Notes: generated by a model not told the origin, from the sequence alone. Positions 5,910-13,872 are shown, counted from the stretch's first letter. The stretch is 15,713 nucleotides of DNA from Bacteroidota bacterium (GCA_018830765.1 JAHJRJ010000217.1:1-15713), one strand, 5' to 3'. Program-made: numbers and translations.

Positions 5910-7855
5910 TGGCATGGAATGATGGGCTAACTGGAAAGGCCTTAGCAATAGCAGCAAGTAAGTCTAAAATAATCAAGGTTGAAGCTGGGCCGGGTACTGG
6001 TAAAAGTTTTGTTATGAAACGAAGAGTCGCACGCCTTCTTGAATCTGGAATTTCACCAAGAAAAATTCTTGCAGTTACATTTACGAGGACGGCTGCGTCT
6101 GCATTAATCAAGGATTTACATAATTTAGATGTAAAGGGATGTGAAGATATCAGAGTGGGTACGCTTCATTCATTTTGTTATTCTCTGTTAATGAAGAATG
6201 CAGTATTTGAGTATTTGGGTCGTGTTCCAAAACCGCTTATCACATTTAATAAATTCGGAATCTTGCAATTTCAGGGATACCCGTTGTTACAAGATATTAA
6301 CAAGCCTTCAAAGTTCGGTACAAAAAGGGATAAAGCAAAACGAATCAAGGCATTCGAAGCAGATTGGGCTAGACTACAATCAGAAAAACCAGGTTGGCCA
6401 AAAACAGCTTTGGATAGAGAATTTGAAAAGGAGTTAACAAAATGGCTGAAATTTCATCGAGCCATACTCATTGGAGAAGTGATTCCTCTGGCTCTTAGAT
6501 ATTTGAAAAATAATCCGACCGCAACTGAACTAAATCAATTTAATCACATTATTGTAGATGAATACCAGGATTTAAACAAAGCAGAACAAGAACTGATAGA
6601 TGTTCTTGGTAAAAATTCATCAATTGCAGTGGTGGGTGATCCTGATCAATCAATATATAAATTTCGTTATGCCCATCCAGAAGGTTTAAGTGATTTCGTT
6701 ACAAATCATGCAGGAGTTGATGAGAAAGGTCTTGATAAATGCCGACGTTGCCCAACGAAGGTCGTCGACCTTGCAAATGAATTGATATTAAATAACCATC
6801 CGACTGGTGTAGTAGGAAGACTTCAGCCCACGGATGGAAATCCAGAAGGGAAGGTACATATTGTTCAATGGAATGATCTTGACGAACAAACAAAAGGTAT
6901 CACAAAGTACATTAAACATTTAATCGACTCTGAGAGATATCAAGCAAAAGATTTTTTAGTACTATGTCCGCGAAGACAAATTGGATATGCAATTCGCGAT
7001 TTACTTCTTAAGAAAAATATCCCTTCTCACAGTTTTTTCAATGAGGAAAGCTTGGAAGAAGAAGAAGCACAAAGAGCATTTACGCTATTATGCTTAGTAG
7101 TAGACGATGAGGATAGGGTTGCGCTCCGTTTTTGGTTAGGGTTGGGAAGCAATTCTTGGCTTGAAAATGAGTATCGTAGACTCAGAGAGTACTGCGAACA
7201 AAACGACTCAGAACCATTGCAAGTTCTAAACCAAATTGTTGATGGTACAATCGAATTAACAAAGGTATCAAATCTTGTTAATAGGTTCAGGTCTCTCATT
7301 GAAAAGCTTGAGGTATTAAAAGATCTGAAGGGACAAGAATTAGTTGATTCTTTATTTCCCGAGAAAAAAGATTGGGCACTACTCCTGAGAGAAGCATCAA
7401 TGATAGATCTTAATGATGACACTACCTCAAAACATCTTCTTGAGAGATTGAGATCAATTATTACTCAACCAGAAATCCCTGATTCGCCTGATTATGTTAG
7501 AGTAATGAGTCTCTATAAATCAAAGGGTCTTACAAGTAGGGTAACTATTGTTGTCGGAGTAATTCAGGGTTTAGTTCCTCTGCTTCTCGAAGATGGAACC
7601 CATCATGAGAAGGAGGAATCATTGAAAGAACAAAGAAGAGTACTTTATGTAGCTATTACACGCTCAACTGATATTCTAGTAATTTCATCCATTCGTATTT
7701 TGCAAAGAGATCTTGCTCACAAGATGAGGGTTAAGCTTCCTTACGGAGTTGGGGCTTATGGAACAGTAATAAACAGTCAGTTCATAGGAGAATTGGGTCC
7801 ACATGCACCGACCGTTCAAGCAGGACTGAGGTGGCAGAAAGATGGTTATGAATAG
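5909..7855 (+). CDS. UvrD/Rep-type superfamily 1 ATP-dependent DNA helicase
   Basis: The 648-residue protein carries the SF1A helicase motifs in order: Walker A AGPGTGKS (26-33); motif Ia ILAVTFTRTAA (about 53-63); motif II VDEYQDL (about 216-222); motif III VVGDPDQSIYKFRYA (about 240-255); a motif IV-like segment KCRRCP; motif V VMSLYKSKGL (about 532-541); and motif VI RRVLYVAITRS (about 576-586). These support ATP-driven 3'-5' translocation on DNA. No nuclease domain is seen, so this is not an AddA/RecB-type fusion. It is shorter than housekeeping UvrD or PcrA (about 700 or more residues). The start ATG overlaps the hsdS stop by one base, implying translational coupling with the specificity subunit. 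A role in defence is inferred from position only; GajB of Gabija is also a UvrD-like helicase, but no GajA partner is nearby. Confidence 0.93.
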   Translation: MAWNDGLTGKALAIAASKSKIIKVEAGPGTGKSFVMKRRVARLLESGISPRKILAVTFTRTAASALIKDLHNLDVKGCEDIRVGTLHSFCYSLLMKNAVFEYLGRVPKPLITFNKFGILQFQGYPLLQDINKPSKFGTKRDKAKRIKAFEADWARLQSEKPGWPKTALDREFEKELTKWLKFHRAILIGEVIPLALRYLKNNPTATELNQFNHIIVDEYQDLNKAEQELIDVLGKNSSIAVVGDPDQSIYKFRYAHPEGLSDFVTNHAGVDEKGLDKCRRCPTKVVDLANELILNNHPTGVVGRLQPTDGNPEGKVHIVQWNDLDEQTKGITKYIKHLIDSERYQAKDFLVLCPRRQIGYAIRDLLLKKNIPSHSFFNEESLEEEEAQRAFTLLCLVVDDEDRVALRFWLGLGSNSWLENEYRRLREYCEQNDSEPLQVLNQIVDGTIELTKVSNLVNRFRSLIEKLEVLKDLKGQELVDSLFPEKKDWALLLREASMIDLNDDTTSKHLLERLRSIITQPEIPDSPDYVRVMSLYKSKGLTSRVTIVVGVIQGLVPLLLEDGTHHEKEESLKEQRRVLYVAITRSTDILVISSIRILQRDLAHKMRVKLPYGVGAYGTVINSQFIGELGPHAPTVQAGLRWQKDGYE

Positions 7856-8036
7856 ATATTATCAATTCGAAACATGCAAGAAGTTTGAGTATTACCTCTT
7901 GCTGCTGCCGAAGCTAATTAGCGGGGAGATACAAATTGAAAATGACGAATGGCGAAGTGCGCTCCGTCCCGCTCCGTCCCGATGGGACGAGAGTCCATTC
8001 GGGAATGGGACGAGAGTCCCTTCGGGAAATGTCTAA
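7842..8036 (+). pseudogene. Second hsdS 3'-tail fragment fused to the 73-bp element
   Basis: A 64-codon open frame begins at an ATG 14 bases inside the helicase 3' end. Its middle, YLLLLPKLISGEIQIE, is the conserved C-terminal tail of type I specificity subunits, starting at about 7898. The preceding residues (NRYYQFETCKKFEYY) do not match the HsdS here. After the tail come two seven-base-period units (GAAT/GAAG at 7947 and 7954) and then the 73-bp element, which supplies the C-terminus RPAPSRWDESPFGNGTR and beyond. The rest of an hsdS gene is absent, so this is read as a remnant and not a functional subunit. It could still be translated by re-initiation after the helicase. Confidence 0.7.
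7961..8033 (+). repeat. 73-bp dispersed element, copy 2
   Basis: This is the same composite as at 5147-5219: two GCTCCGTCCC decamers followed by two 23-base hairpin units, with 72 of 73 bases identical. It directly follows two seven-base-period units and lies next to an hsdS tail fragment, outside any intact gene. Confidence 0.9.
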
Positions 8037-8046
8037 TGGAAAAAAA

Positions 8047-8088
8047 GAATGAAGAAGTGAGAATTGCGAATGGAGAATGTTGAATGGA
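8047..8088 (+). repeat. Seven-base-period repeat array upstream of second four-helix-bundle gene
   Basis: GAA-beginning units start at 8047, 8054, 8061, 8068, 8075 and 8082, exactly seven bases apart, most reading GAAT. The last unit contains the start ATG of the following gene (8084). This is the same length and phase pattern as the array before the first four-helix-bundle gene at 988-1023. Confidence 0.75.
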
Positions 8089-8434
8089 TGATTTGAAGGA
8101 TAGAACGAAGCGATTTGCTATCGATGTGATTCGGTATTGTTCAAATCTACCGCAAAAGCAAGAGTTTTGGGTTATTACCAAGCAGCTTATAAAGAGCTCA
8201 ACGTCTGTCGGAGCTAATTATCGTTCGGCGTGCCGTGCAAAATCGAAAGCCGATTTTATCGCCAAGCTATCAATAGTAGAAGAAGAAGCCGATGAGTCGA
8301 TGTATTGGATGGAATTGCTCGAAAAGTTAGGCGAAGGAAAGAACGAGGTATTGCTTCGATTAAAAGACGAAGCAAATCAACTGGTATCTATCATCGTAGC
8401 ATCAAAAAAGACAGCAAGAAATGAAAAAAAATAA
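8084..8434 (+). CDS. Four-helix-bundle protein (S23/23S rRNA intervening-sequence family), second copy
   Basis: This 116-residue protein belongs to the same broad family as the gene at 1066 but to a different branch. It has the LKDRTKRFAIDVIRYCSNLP start, KQLIKSSTSVGANYRSACRA (about 40-59), the SKADFIAKLSIVEEEADES helix, and an acidic-to-basic final helix. Function is unknown for the family. The ATG at 8084 lies in the last unit of a seven-base repeat array, without a classical ribosome-binding site. The gene is sandwiched between two hsdS tail fragments. It is not the DGR accessory protein Avd in any demonstrable way, because no reverse transcriptase or template repeat is present. Confidence 0.88.
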   Translation: MDDLKDRTKRFAIDVIRYCSNLPQKQEFWVITKQLIKSSTSVGANYRSACRAKSKADFIAKLSIVEEEADESMYWMELLEKLGEGKNEVLLRLKDEANQLVSIIVASKKTARNEKK

Positions 8435-8441
8435 ACCGAGA

Positions 8442-8451
8442 TTCAAAATTC
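8442..8451. repeat. Weak inverted seven-base-period units after second four-helix-bundle gene
   Basis: TTC triplets begin at 8442 and 8449, with an ATC at 8456, mirroring on the opposite strand the GAA units before the gene. The match is much weaker than around the first four-helix-bundle gene. Confidence 0.35.
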
Positions 8452-8473
8452 GTAAATCGAAATTGTATTGCTA

Positions 8474-8538
8474 TACCCGCGACCTGCCGCTACCGAAGCT
8501 GATATCAGGAGAAATAGATGTGGAAGAAATAAATATTC
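8474..8538 (+). repeat. hsdS 3'-tail direct repeat, copy C
   Basis: This is a near-copy of 5825-5889 (about 59 of 65 bases), with an identical 34-base core at 8493-8526. It is followed by seven-base-period units GAAT at 8539 and 8546 and CAAT at 8553, immediately before darT. Confidence 0.88.
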
Positions 8539-8554
8539 GAATGGAGAATAACCA

Positions 8555-9160
8555 ATGAAACCCTCGGATGTTGAAGAGTTATATTACATTACTCCAATTG
8601 ATAATCTTCAAAGCATTTTTCATCATGGTATTCTCTCACATAATCGATCAAAGAAGTTAAAAACAAAATCAGTAGCAGATCCAGATATCCAGGCAAGGAG
8701 GGAAAAGGTGATTGTTCCGGGTACTAACAGAAAACTTCATGATTTTGCTAATCTCTATTTTAATCCAAGAAACCCGATGATGTACAAAAGAAAAGCACTG
8801 CATGCTAACTTATGTGTTCTTCGTATATTATGTAATATCCTGGATGAAAAAGGTGTTATTATCACAGATGGTAACGCTTCAAGCAATCGTACATTATTTC
8901 AAGATCCACAACAGGGATTTGCTTTATTAGATGAGAAGCTTATATATGCAAAATATTGGCATGATGACAATCCCATTGAAAAGGATAGAAAAACATGGTC
9001 AATATGTGCCGAAGTACTTGTTCCTGATGTCATAAATGTAAAGTTCATTCAGGGGATCTATGTGTCGTGTGTTGACACTGAGCAGAAAGTTTTGCATATT
9101 ATTGGCAGTAATCCCATAGCAAAGAACGTTCAAGTATTATCAGATTTATTCTTTTTATAG
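8555..9160 (+). CDS. darT: DarT-type DNA ADP-ribosyltransferase toxin
   Basis: DarT enzymes use NAD+ to attach ADP-ribose to thymidine in single-stranded DNA, blocking replication; DarTG pairs are known toxin-antitoxin and anti-phage systems. The 201-residue length is typical. Family features seen: LYYITPIDNLQSIFHHGILS (9-28), the ARR segment at 47-49 (likely carrying the NAD-contacting Arg), LHDFANLYFNPRNPMMY (61-77), ITDGNASSNRT (103-113), and the CAEVLVPD segment (151-158) with E153 at the position expected for the catalytic Glu. All key positions appear intact, so it should be active. The ATG overlaps the stop of an upstream hsdS-tail ORF (ATGA), and the antitoxin gene begins nine bases after its stop. 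Confidence 0.94.
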   Translation: MKPSDVEELYYITPIDNLQSIFHHGILSHNRSKKLKTKSVADPDIQARREKVIVPGTNRKLHDFANLYFNPRNPMMYKRKALHANLCVLRILCNILDEKGVIITDGNASSNRTLFQDPQQGFALLDEKLIYAKYWHDDNPIEKDRKTWSICAEVLVPDVINVKFIQGIYVSCVDTEQKVLHIIGSNPIAKNVQVLSDLFFL

Positions 9161-9169
9161 AGAAACCTT

Positions 9170-10294
9170 ATGGTTAGAGTATTAATAGGAGACATTTTTA
9201 ATTCTAAAGCACAAACACTAGTCAATACCGTAAATACAGTCGGTATTATGGGAAAAGGACTTGCTTTGGAATTTAAAAAACGATTCCCCGATATGTTCCA
9301 GGAATACGTTCAGCAATGTAAAAAGGGGGATATTAAACTTGGTAAACCGTATCTTTATAAAACTCTTTTACCTCCGTGGATACTACTTTTCCCCACAAAA
9401 GAAAATTGGCGGTCAGTGTCAAAATTATCGGCAATCGAAACAGGATTAGAATATCTAAAAGAGAATTATAAGAAGTGGGGTATTACATCAATTGCCGTTC
9501 CACCTCTAGGATGTGGGTTGGGTGAATTAGAGTGGAATATCGTTGGACGAACTCTGTATCACCATTTAATGGAGTTGGATATTCCTGTTGAAATGTATGC
9601 GCCGTTCAATACACCTCATGTTCAATTAACACCGGAATACTTAGGCAAAGTTAGTAAAGCTCAATACGAGGAGGAAGCTAAACCTAAAACAAGAATTGAA
9701 AAAGGATTTATCCCAATATTAGAAGTAATTCATAGATTAGAAAATATTCCTTATCGTTGGCCCATTGGTAGAACTGCATTACAGAAAATTGCATACTTCG
9801 GTACCATGATGGGATTAGAGACAGGATTGGTTTTCAAGCGAGCAAGTTTTGGACCTTTTGCAACGGACTTAAAACCGAAGTTGACTAAGCTGGTCAATAA
9901 TGGATTGCTCGATGAGGAAAAAGTTGGTTCTAAGTTTAATATAAGAGTTGGGAAAACTTATATTAATGCTCTGAATCTATTTGAAAAAGATTATGCAAAA
10001 GAAGAACCAATCATTGAACGATTGACTGATCTCTTTTGTCGATTGAATACACAAACGGCTGAACTTGCAGCAACGGTTCATTTTGCACGTCATACTATGA
10101 AACAAAAGAATGGTACAAAACCTTCTGAGATGGATGTATTAAACGAAGTGATGGAATGGAAGAAAAGACATCGTCCGCCGTATGACAAAAAAGAAGTAGC
10201 ATCGACGATACGAAACCTAGCGGTTCTTGGCTGGCTTGATGTTAGGCCGAGTTCAGAGTTAGATGAAGAAACTGAGATGGAACTAGTCGCTTAA
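9170..10294 (+). CDS. darG: DarG-type macrodomain antitoxin
   Basis: DarG removes the ADP-ribose that DarT places on DNA and also binds the toxin. The 374-residue protein has an N-terminal macrodomain (about 1-150). It shows GDIFNSKAQTLVNTVNTVG (7-25), the GKGLALEFKKRFP loop (28-40), FPTKENWR (74-81) with K77 likely equivalent to the catalytic Lys described in Thermus DarG, and PPLGCGLGELEW (111-122). The C-terminal part (about 175-374) contains GRTALQKIAYFG and FGPFATDLKPKLTKLVNNGLL. It fits the helical or winged-helix-like domain found at DarG C-termini, which contributes to toxin neutralisation. Toxin-first order and tight spacing are normal for DarTG. The hsdR ATG lies 15 bases downstream, so the antitoxin and the restriction subunit are probably co-transcribed. 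Confidence 0.94.
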   Translation: MVRVLIGDIFNSKAQTLVNTVNTVGIMGKGLALEFKKRFPDMFQEYVQQCKKGDIKLGKPYLYKTLLPPWILLFPTKENWRSVSKLSAIETGLEYLKENYKKWGITSIAVPPLGCGLGELEWNIVGRTLYHHLMELDIPVEMYAPFNTPHVQLTPEYLGKVSKAQYEEEAKPKTRIEKGFIPILEVIHRLENIPYRWPIGRTALQKIAYFGTMMGLETGLVFKRASFGPFATDLKPKLTKLVNNGLLDEEKVGSKFNIRVGKTYINALNLFEKDYAKEEPIIERLTDLFCRLNTQTAELAATVHFARHTMKQKNGTKPSEMDVLNEVMEWKKRHRPPYDKKEVASTIRNLAVLGWLDVRPSSELDEETEMELVA

Positions 10295-10309
10295 TCATTT
10301 TTAAAAGTG

Positions 10310-13300
10310 ATGACTTCTTACTCAGAAGATGTACTGATTGAACAACCTGCGATTAATTGCTTTTCCAACTTAAATTGGTTTCCAACAAATTGTTTTTATG
10401 AGTCGTTTGGCTCTAACGGTTCACTTGGTCGCGAAACTCCTTCCGAAGCTGTTTTAGTTTCTCACCTTCGTCCTGCATTACAAAAACTCAATCCAGAATT
10501 ATCACCAGAGGCAATTGAGCTTGCTATCGAAGAACTTACAAAAGATCGAAGCTCGCTAAGTCCTACAAATGCTAATCGAGAAATCTACAAATTACTGAAG
10601 GATGGAGTGCCCGTTACCATCCGAAACCGAAGAGGTGAGGAAGTGCAGGAGCTTGTTCGTGTCATAGATTTGGAACATACGGAGAAGAATGATTTCTTCC
10701 TCGCTTCACAATTCTGGATAACTGGCGATATGTATAAACGTCGTGCAGACCTCATAGGTTTTGTTAATGGTTTACCGCTTGTATTTATCGAACTAAAAGC
10801 AATACATAAGCGTTTGGAGAATGCTTATTATGGTAATCTAACGGACTATAAAGATACAATACCACAAATCTTCTGGTACAACGGCTTCATCATACTTTCA
10901 AACGGAAGCGAAAGCAAAATCGGAACTATAAGCTCTCAGTGGGAACACTTTGCTGACTGGAAGAAGATCAACAGCGAAGGTGAAGAAGGTGTTATATCTC
11001 TCGAAACTATGATCAGAGGTACCTGCGAGCCAAAGCGTTTGCTGGATATTTTAGAAAACTTTATCCTTTACAGCGATGAAAAGGGGGGTCTTGTGAAGAT
11101 GGTTGCAAAGAACCATCAGTACCTTGGTGTAAATAGCGTTTTTGAAGCTGTCAGAGATATAAAAGATAATCGTGGTCGGCTAGGAGTTTTCTGGCACACA
11201 CAGGGAAGCGGCAAAAGTTACTCGATGGTATTCTTCTCACAAAAAGTTCTCCGCAAACTTCCGGGTAATTACACATTCCTCATAGTAACAGACCGTAACG
11301 AACTTGACGGACAAATCTATAAGAATTTTGCTAATGCCGGAGTTGTAACAGAAGCGGAAGAACGGGTCAGAGCAGACAGCGGTGAACATCTGAAGCAATT
11401 ACTAAAAGAAGATCATCGTTACCTCTTTACACTTATACAGAAATTTCATACAGATCCCGGGAAGAAATATCCGGAACTGTCAAATCGTTCTGATATAATT
11501 GTAATAACCGATGAGGCACACCGCAGTCAGTATGATATACTTGCCCTCAACATGAGAAATGCTCTGCCGAATGCTGCTTTTATTGGCTTCACAGGTACTC
11601 CTTTAATGGCAGGTGAGGAGAGAACCAGACAAGTATTTGGTGATTATGTTAGTATCTACAATTTCAAGCAATCCATAGATGACAAGGCGACTGTCCCGCT
11701 CTACTATGAGAACCATATACCTGAATTACAGCTTACAAATCAGGATTTAAATGAAGACATACAAAATGTCATCGAAGAAGCGATGCTCAATGAAGAACAG
11801 GAGAAAAAGTTAGAGCGTGAGTTTTCCAGAGAGTATCATCTCATAACGCGGGATGATCGTTTGGAGAAAATCGCTGAGGATATAGTCGCACACTTTATGG
11901 GTCGTGGCTATGCCGGAAAGGCTATGGTTGTCTTAATTGATAAAGCGACTGCTGTACGAATGTATGATAAAGTACAGAAGTATTGGAAAAAGCATCTTGA
12001 AGATTTAAAGATAAATCATGCTATAGCTGTAGACGATAAGCAGAAGGAAGATTTACAGTTAAAAATACGCTTCATGGAAGAGACAGATATGGCTGTCGTC
12101 GTCTCACAAGCTCAGAATGAAATCCAGGAGTTCAGAGATAAAGGTTTGGATATTGCAAAACATCGAAGACGGATGGTAACCGAGGAAATGGATGTTAAGT
12201 TTAAAGACCCGAAAGATCCATTCCGTATCGTTTTTTTGTGTGCAATGTGGATGACGGGGTTTGATGTGCCATCCTGTTCGACAATCTATCTTGATAAGCC
12301 GATGAGAAATCATACCCTCATGCAGACGATTGCGCGGGCAAACAGAGTGTTTAAAGATAAGCTTAATGGATTGATTGTTGACTATGTTGGCGTGTTCCGT
12401 AATTTACAGAAAGCATTAGCAATCTATGGATCGGCTTCGGGTGGTGGTATAATGCCTGGTGATTCTCCAGTTCAGGATAAGCAAAAACTTGTTGAAGAAC
12501 TCCGGGAAGCAATTGAACAGCTCAAAGATTATTGTGAAGAACGAGAGATAGACCTTGATAAAATCATTTCTTCCGATGCATTTCCCAAAATAAAACTCAT
12601 CGTTGATGCTGTTGATGCTATTCTTGAAAACGATGAATCAAAAAAGAAGTATTTATCCTTGGCGTTATCGGTACAAGCACTTTATAAAGCGATGTTACCG
12701 GATCCCAAAGCAACGGAGTTTGTCCAGATTGTTCTACTGACAAGGGTAATAGCTGAAAAGATACGATCACTTTCACCTCCGGTGGATATATCTTACGTTA
12801 TGACTGCCGTAGAACAAGTGTTGGATGGCTCAATTGCCGCAGAAGGATATGTAATTCATGAACAAGAGCAGTACGGAAAGAATATCATAGATTTATCTAT
12901 GATTGACTTTGAAGCTTTGAAAGCTAAGTTTGAAAAATCAAGGAAACATATCGAAGTCGAACGACTCAAGGGAGCAATAAACGCCAGGCTACTCATGATG
13001 GTTCGTTTGAATAAAAACCGTATGAACTATCTTGAACAATTCCAGAAGATGATTGATGAATACAATGCGGGTTCAGCGAATGTTGAACAATTCTTCAGCC
13101 AGTTGGTCGAATTTGCCAAGACGTTAAATGAAGAAGAACGTCGCGGAGTTGCTGAGGGGCTAAACGAAGAAGAACTTACAATGTTTGATATTCTCACTAA
13201 GCCCGACATGAAAATTACAAAATCTGAAGAAAAAGAAATAAAAAAAGTTGCAAAGGAGTTACTCGATTCACTAAAGAGAGAGAAACTCGTGCTCGATTGG

Positions 13301-13474
13301 CGAAAGAAACAACAGTCAAGGGCAAATGTTAGAATTTGTATAGAAAATATTTTGGATAAACTTCCTTCGATATACACACGAGATATTTATTTGCAGAAAT
13401 GCGATTTTGTGTATCAGCATGTGTATGATTCGTATTATGGAGAGGGGAGGAGTGTGTATGTAAACCGGGTATAA
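10310..13474 (+). CDS. hsdR: Type I restriction-modification system endonuclease/translocase subunit
   Basis: HsdR gives the complex its ATP-driven DNA translocation and cleavage. The 1054-residue protein has the expected order. An N-terminal RecB-like nuclease domain carries D147 and the ELK motif E161/K163. Helicase domain 1 carries Walker A GSGKS (299-303), DEAH at 401-404 and FTGTPL soon after. Helicase domain 2 has CAMWMTGFDVP and QTIARANRV. A long helical C-terminal region likely docks onto HsdM/HsdS. All catalytic residues are present and no frameshift is seen. ATG at 10310 is chosen over GTG at 10307, which would add only one Met. The gene is separated from hsdS by about 4.4 kb of accessory genes, whereas the three hsd genes are usually adjacent or nearly so. 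Confidence 0.95.
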   Translation: MTSYSEDVLIEQPAINCFSNLNWFPTNCFYESFGSNGSLGRETPSEAVLVSHLRPALQKLNPELSPEAIELAIEELTKDRSSLSPTNANREIYKLLKDGVPVTIRNRRGEEVQELVRVIDLEHTEKNDFFLASQFWITGDMYKRRADLIGFVNGLPLVFIELKAIHKRLENAYYGNLTDYKDTIPQIFWYNGFIILSNGSESKIGTISSQWEHFADWKKINSEGEEGVISLETMIRGTCEPKRLLDILENFILYSDEKGGLVKMVAKNHQYLGVNSVFEAVRDIKDNRGRLGVFWHTQGSGKSYSMVFFSQKVLRKLPGNYTFLIVTDRNELDGQIYKNFANAGVVTEAEERVRADSGEHLKQLLKEDHRYLFTLIQKFHTDPGKKYPELSNRSDIIVITDEAHRSQYDILALNMRNALPNAAFIGFTGTPLMAGEERTRQVFGDYVSIYNFKQSIDDKATVPLYYENHIPELQLTNQDLNEDIQNVIEEAMLNEEQEKKLEREFSREYHLITRDDRLEKIAEDIVAHFMGRGYAGKAMVVLIDKATAVRMYDKVQKYWKKHLEDLKINHAIAVDDKQKEDLQLKIRFMEETDMAVVVSQAQNEIQEFRDKGLDIAKHRRRMVTEEMDVKFKDPKDPFRIVFLCAMWMTGFDVPSCSTIYLDKPMRNHTLMQTIARANRVFKDKLNGLIVDYVGVFRNLQKALAIYGSASGGGIMPGDSPVQDKQKLVEELREAIEQLKDYCEEREIDLDKIISSDAFPKIKLIVDAVDAILENDESKKKYLSLALSVQALYKAMLPDPKATEFVQIVLLTRVIAEKIRSLSPPVDISYVMTAVEQVLDGSIAAEGYVIHEQEQYGKNIIDLSMIDFEALKAKFEKSRKHIEVERLKGAINARLLMMVRLNKNRMNYLEQFQKMIDEYNAGSANVEQFFSQLVEFAKTLNEEERRGVAEGLNEEELTMFDILTKPDMKITKSEEKEIKKVAKELLDSLKREKLVLDWRKKQQSRANVRICIENILDKLPSIYTRDIYLQKCDFVYQHVYDSYYGEGRSVYVNRV

Positions 13475-13527
13475 TTTTTTACATTAAAAATATTTTTCGC
13501 ATTACCAAAGATTCTTCCACAGAATTA

Positions 13528-13872
13528 TTGCTTCTCCTCGTTGTTCTCACCTTGGCATCAAACTATCCGATCTTAAAATTCGGATTCATAAATTTAACAA
13601 CCGCAGGAAATATGTCTTCTCGCTGCGGTGTTCTGGGCGCTCAATACGAACTTGCAAAAGCCGCTTCTCACCCGTTACTTAACTTGGCGGCGATAATATC
13701 AGGCATTCTTGCCATTGGGCTTGCAAATGTGTTGTGGTCGTACGGTGTAAAAAAATCGGTCCGGGCGTTATGGTATTCGATGTATGAGTCGCAAGAAAAT
13801 GATGTTGATGTTTGCCGCCGCTTTGCTTTTTCCCCCATCAATACGTATTTTCCCAGAGCGAATAAACGCTAA
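13528..13872 (+). CDS. Putative small membrane protein, possibly a 5'-truncated remnant
   Basis: I do not recognise this family. The frame is open from before the hsdR stop, but the first usable start is a TTG at 13528 with no ribosome-binding sequence, and no in-frame ATG precedes the hydrophobic part. Two probable membrane segments are visible, LLLVVLTLASNYPILKFGF near the start and LLNLAAIISGILAIGLANVL around residues 50-70. The last 30 residues are polar and look unlike a membrane protein. The position directly after the restriction island suggests the upstream end of a chromosomal gene was lost when the island was inserted or rearranged. It could also be a genuine small protein, or non-coding. 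Confidence 0.4.
   Translation: MLLLVVLTLASNYPILKFGFINLTTAGNMSSRCGVLGAQYELAKAASHPLLNLAAIISGILAIGLANVLWSYGVKKSVRALWYSMYESQENDVDVCRRFAFSPINTYFPRANKR

Larger units (their letters stand above)
8421..8558 (+). pseudogene. Third hsdS 3'-tail fragment (short ORF)
   Basis: A 45-codon ORF opens at an ATG inside the end of the four-helix-bundle gene and stops with TGA at 8556-8558, overlapping the darT ATG by four bases (ATGA). Residues about 20-36, RDLPLPKLISGEIDVEE, reproduce the HsdS tail almost exactly. The first 18 residues are basic (KKNKPRFKIRKSK) and unrelated to HsdS. It is most simply a remnant of hsdS, but its overlap on both sides means it could be translated and couple darT expression to upstream genes. 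Confidence 0.7.

Noticed and set aside
7027..7422. 131-codon minus-strand ORF within the helicase gene
   Set aside because: It lies wholly antisense to conserved helicase sequence, is serine-rich in the manner of shadow frames, and has no recognisable motif.
5909..7855. GajB of a Gabija system
   Set aside because: UvrD-like, but no GajA-type OLD/TOPRIM nuclease gene lies next to it.
7918..8181. Minus-strand ORFs over the 73-bp elements (also 4960-5323)
   Set aside because: They are open only because the element has few stops on that strand; no homology or start signal supports them.
8084..8434. Avd accessory protein of a diversity-generating retroelement
   Set aside because: No reverse transcriptase or template/variable repeat pair is present; sequence fits the general four-helix-bundle family.
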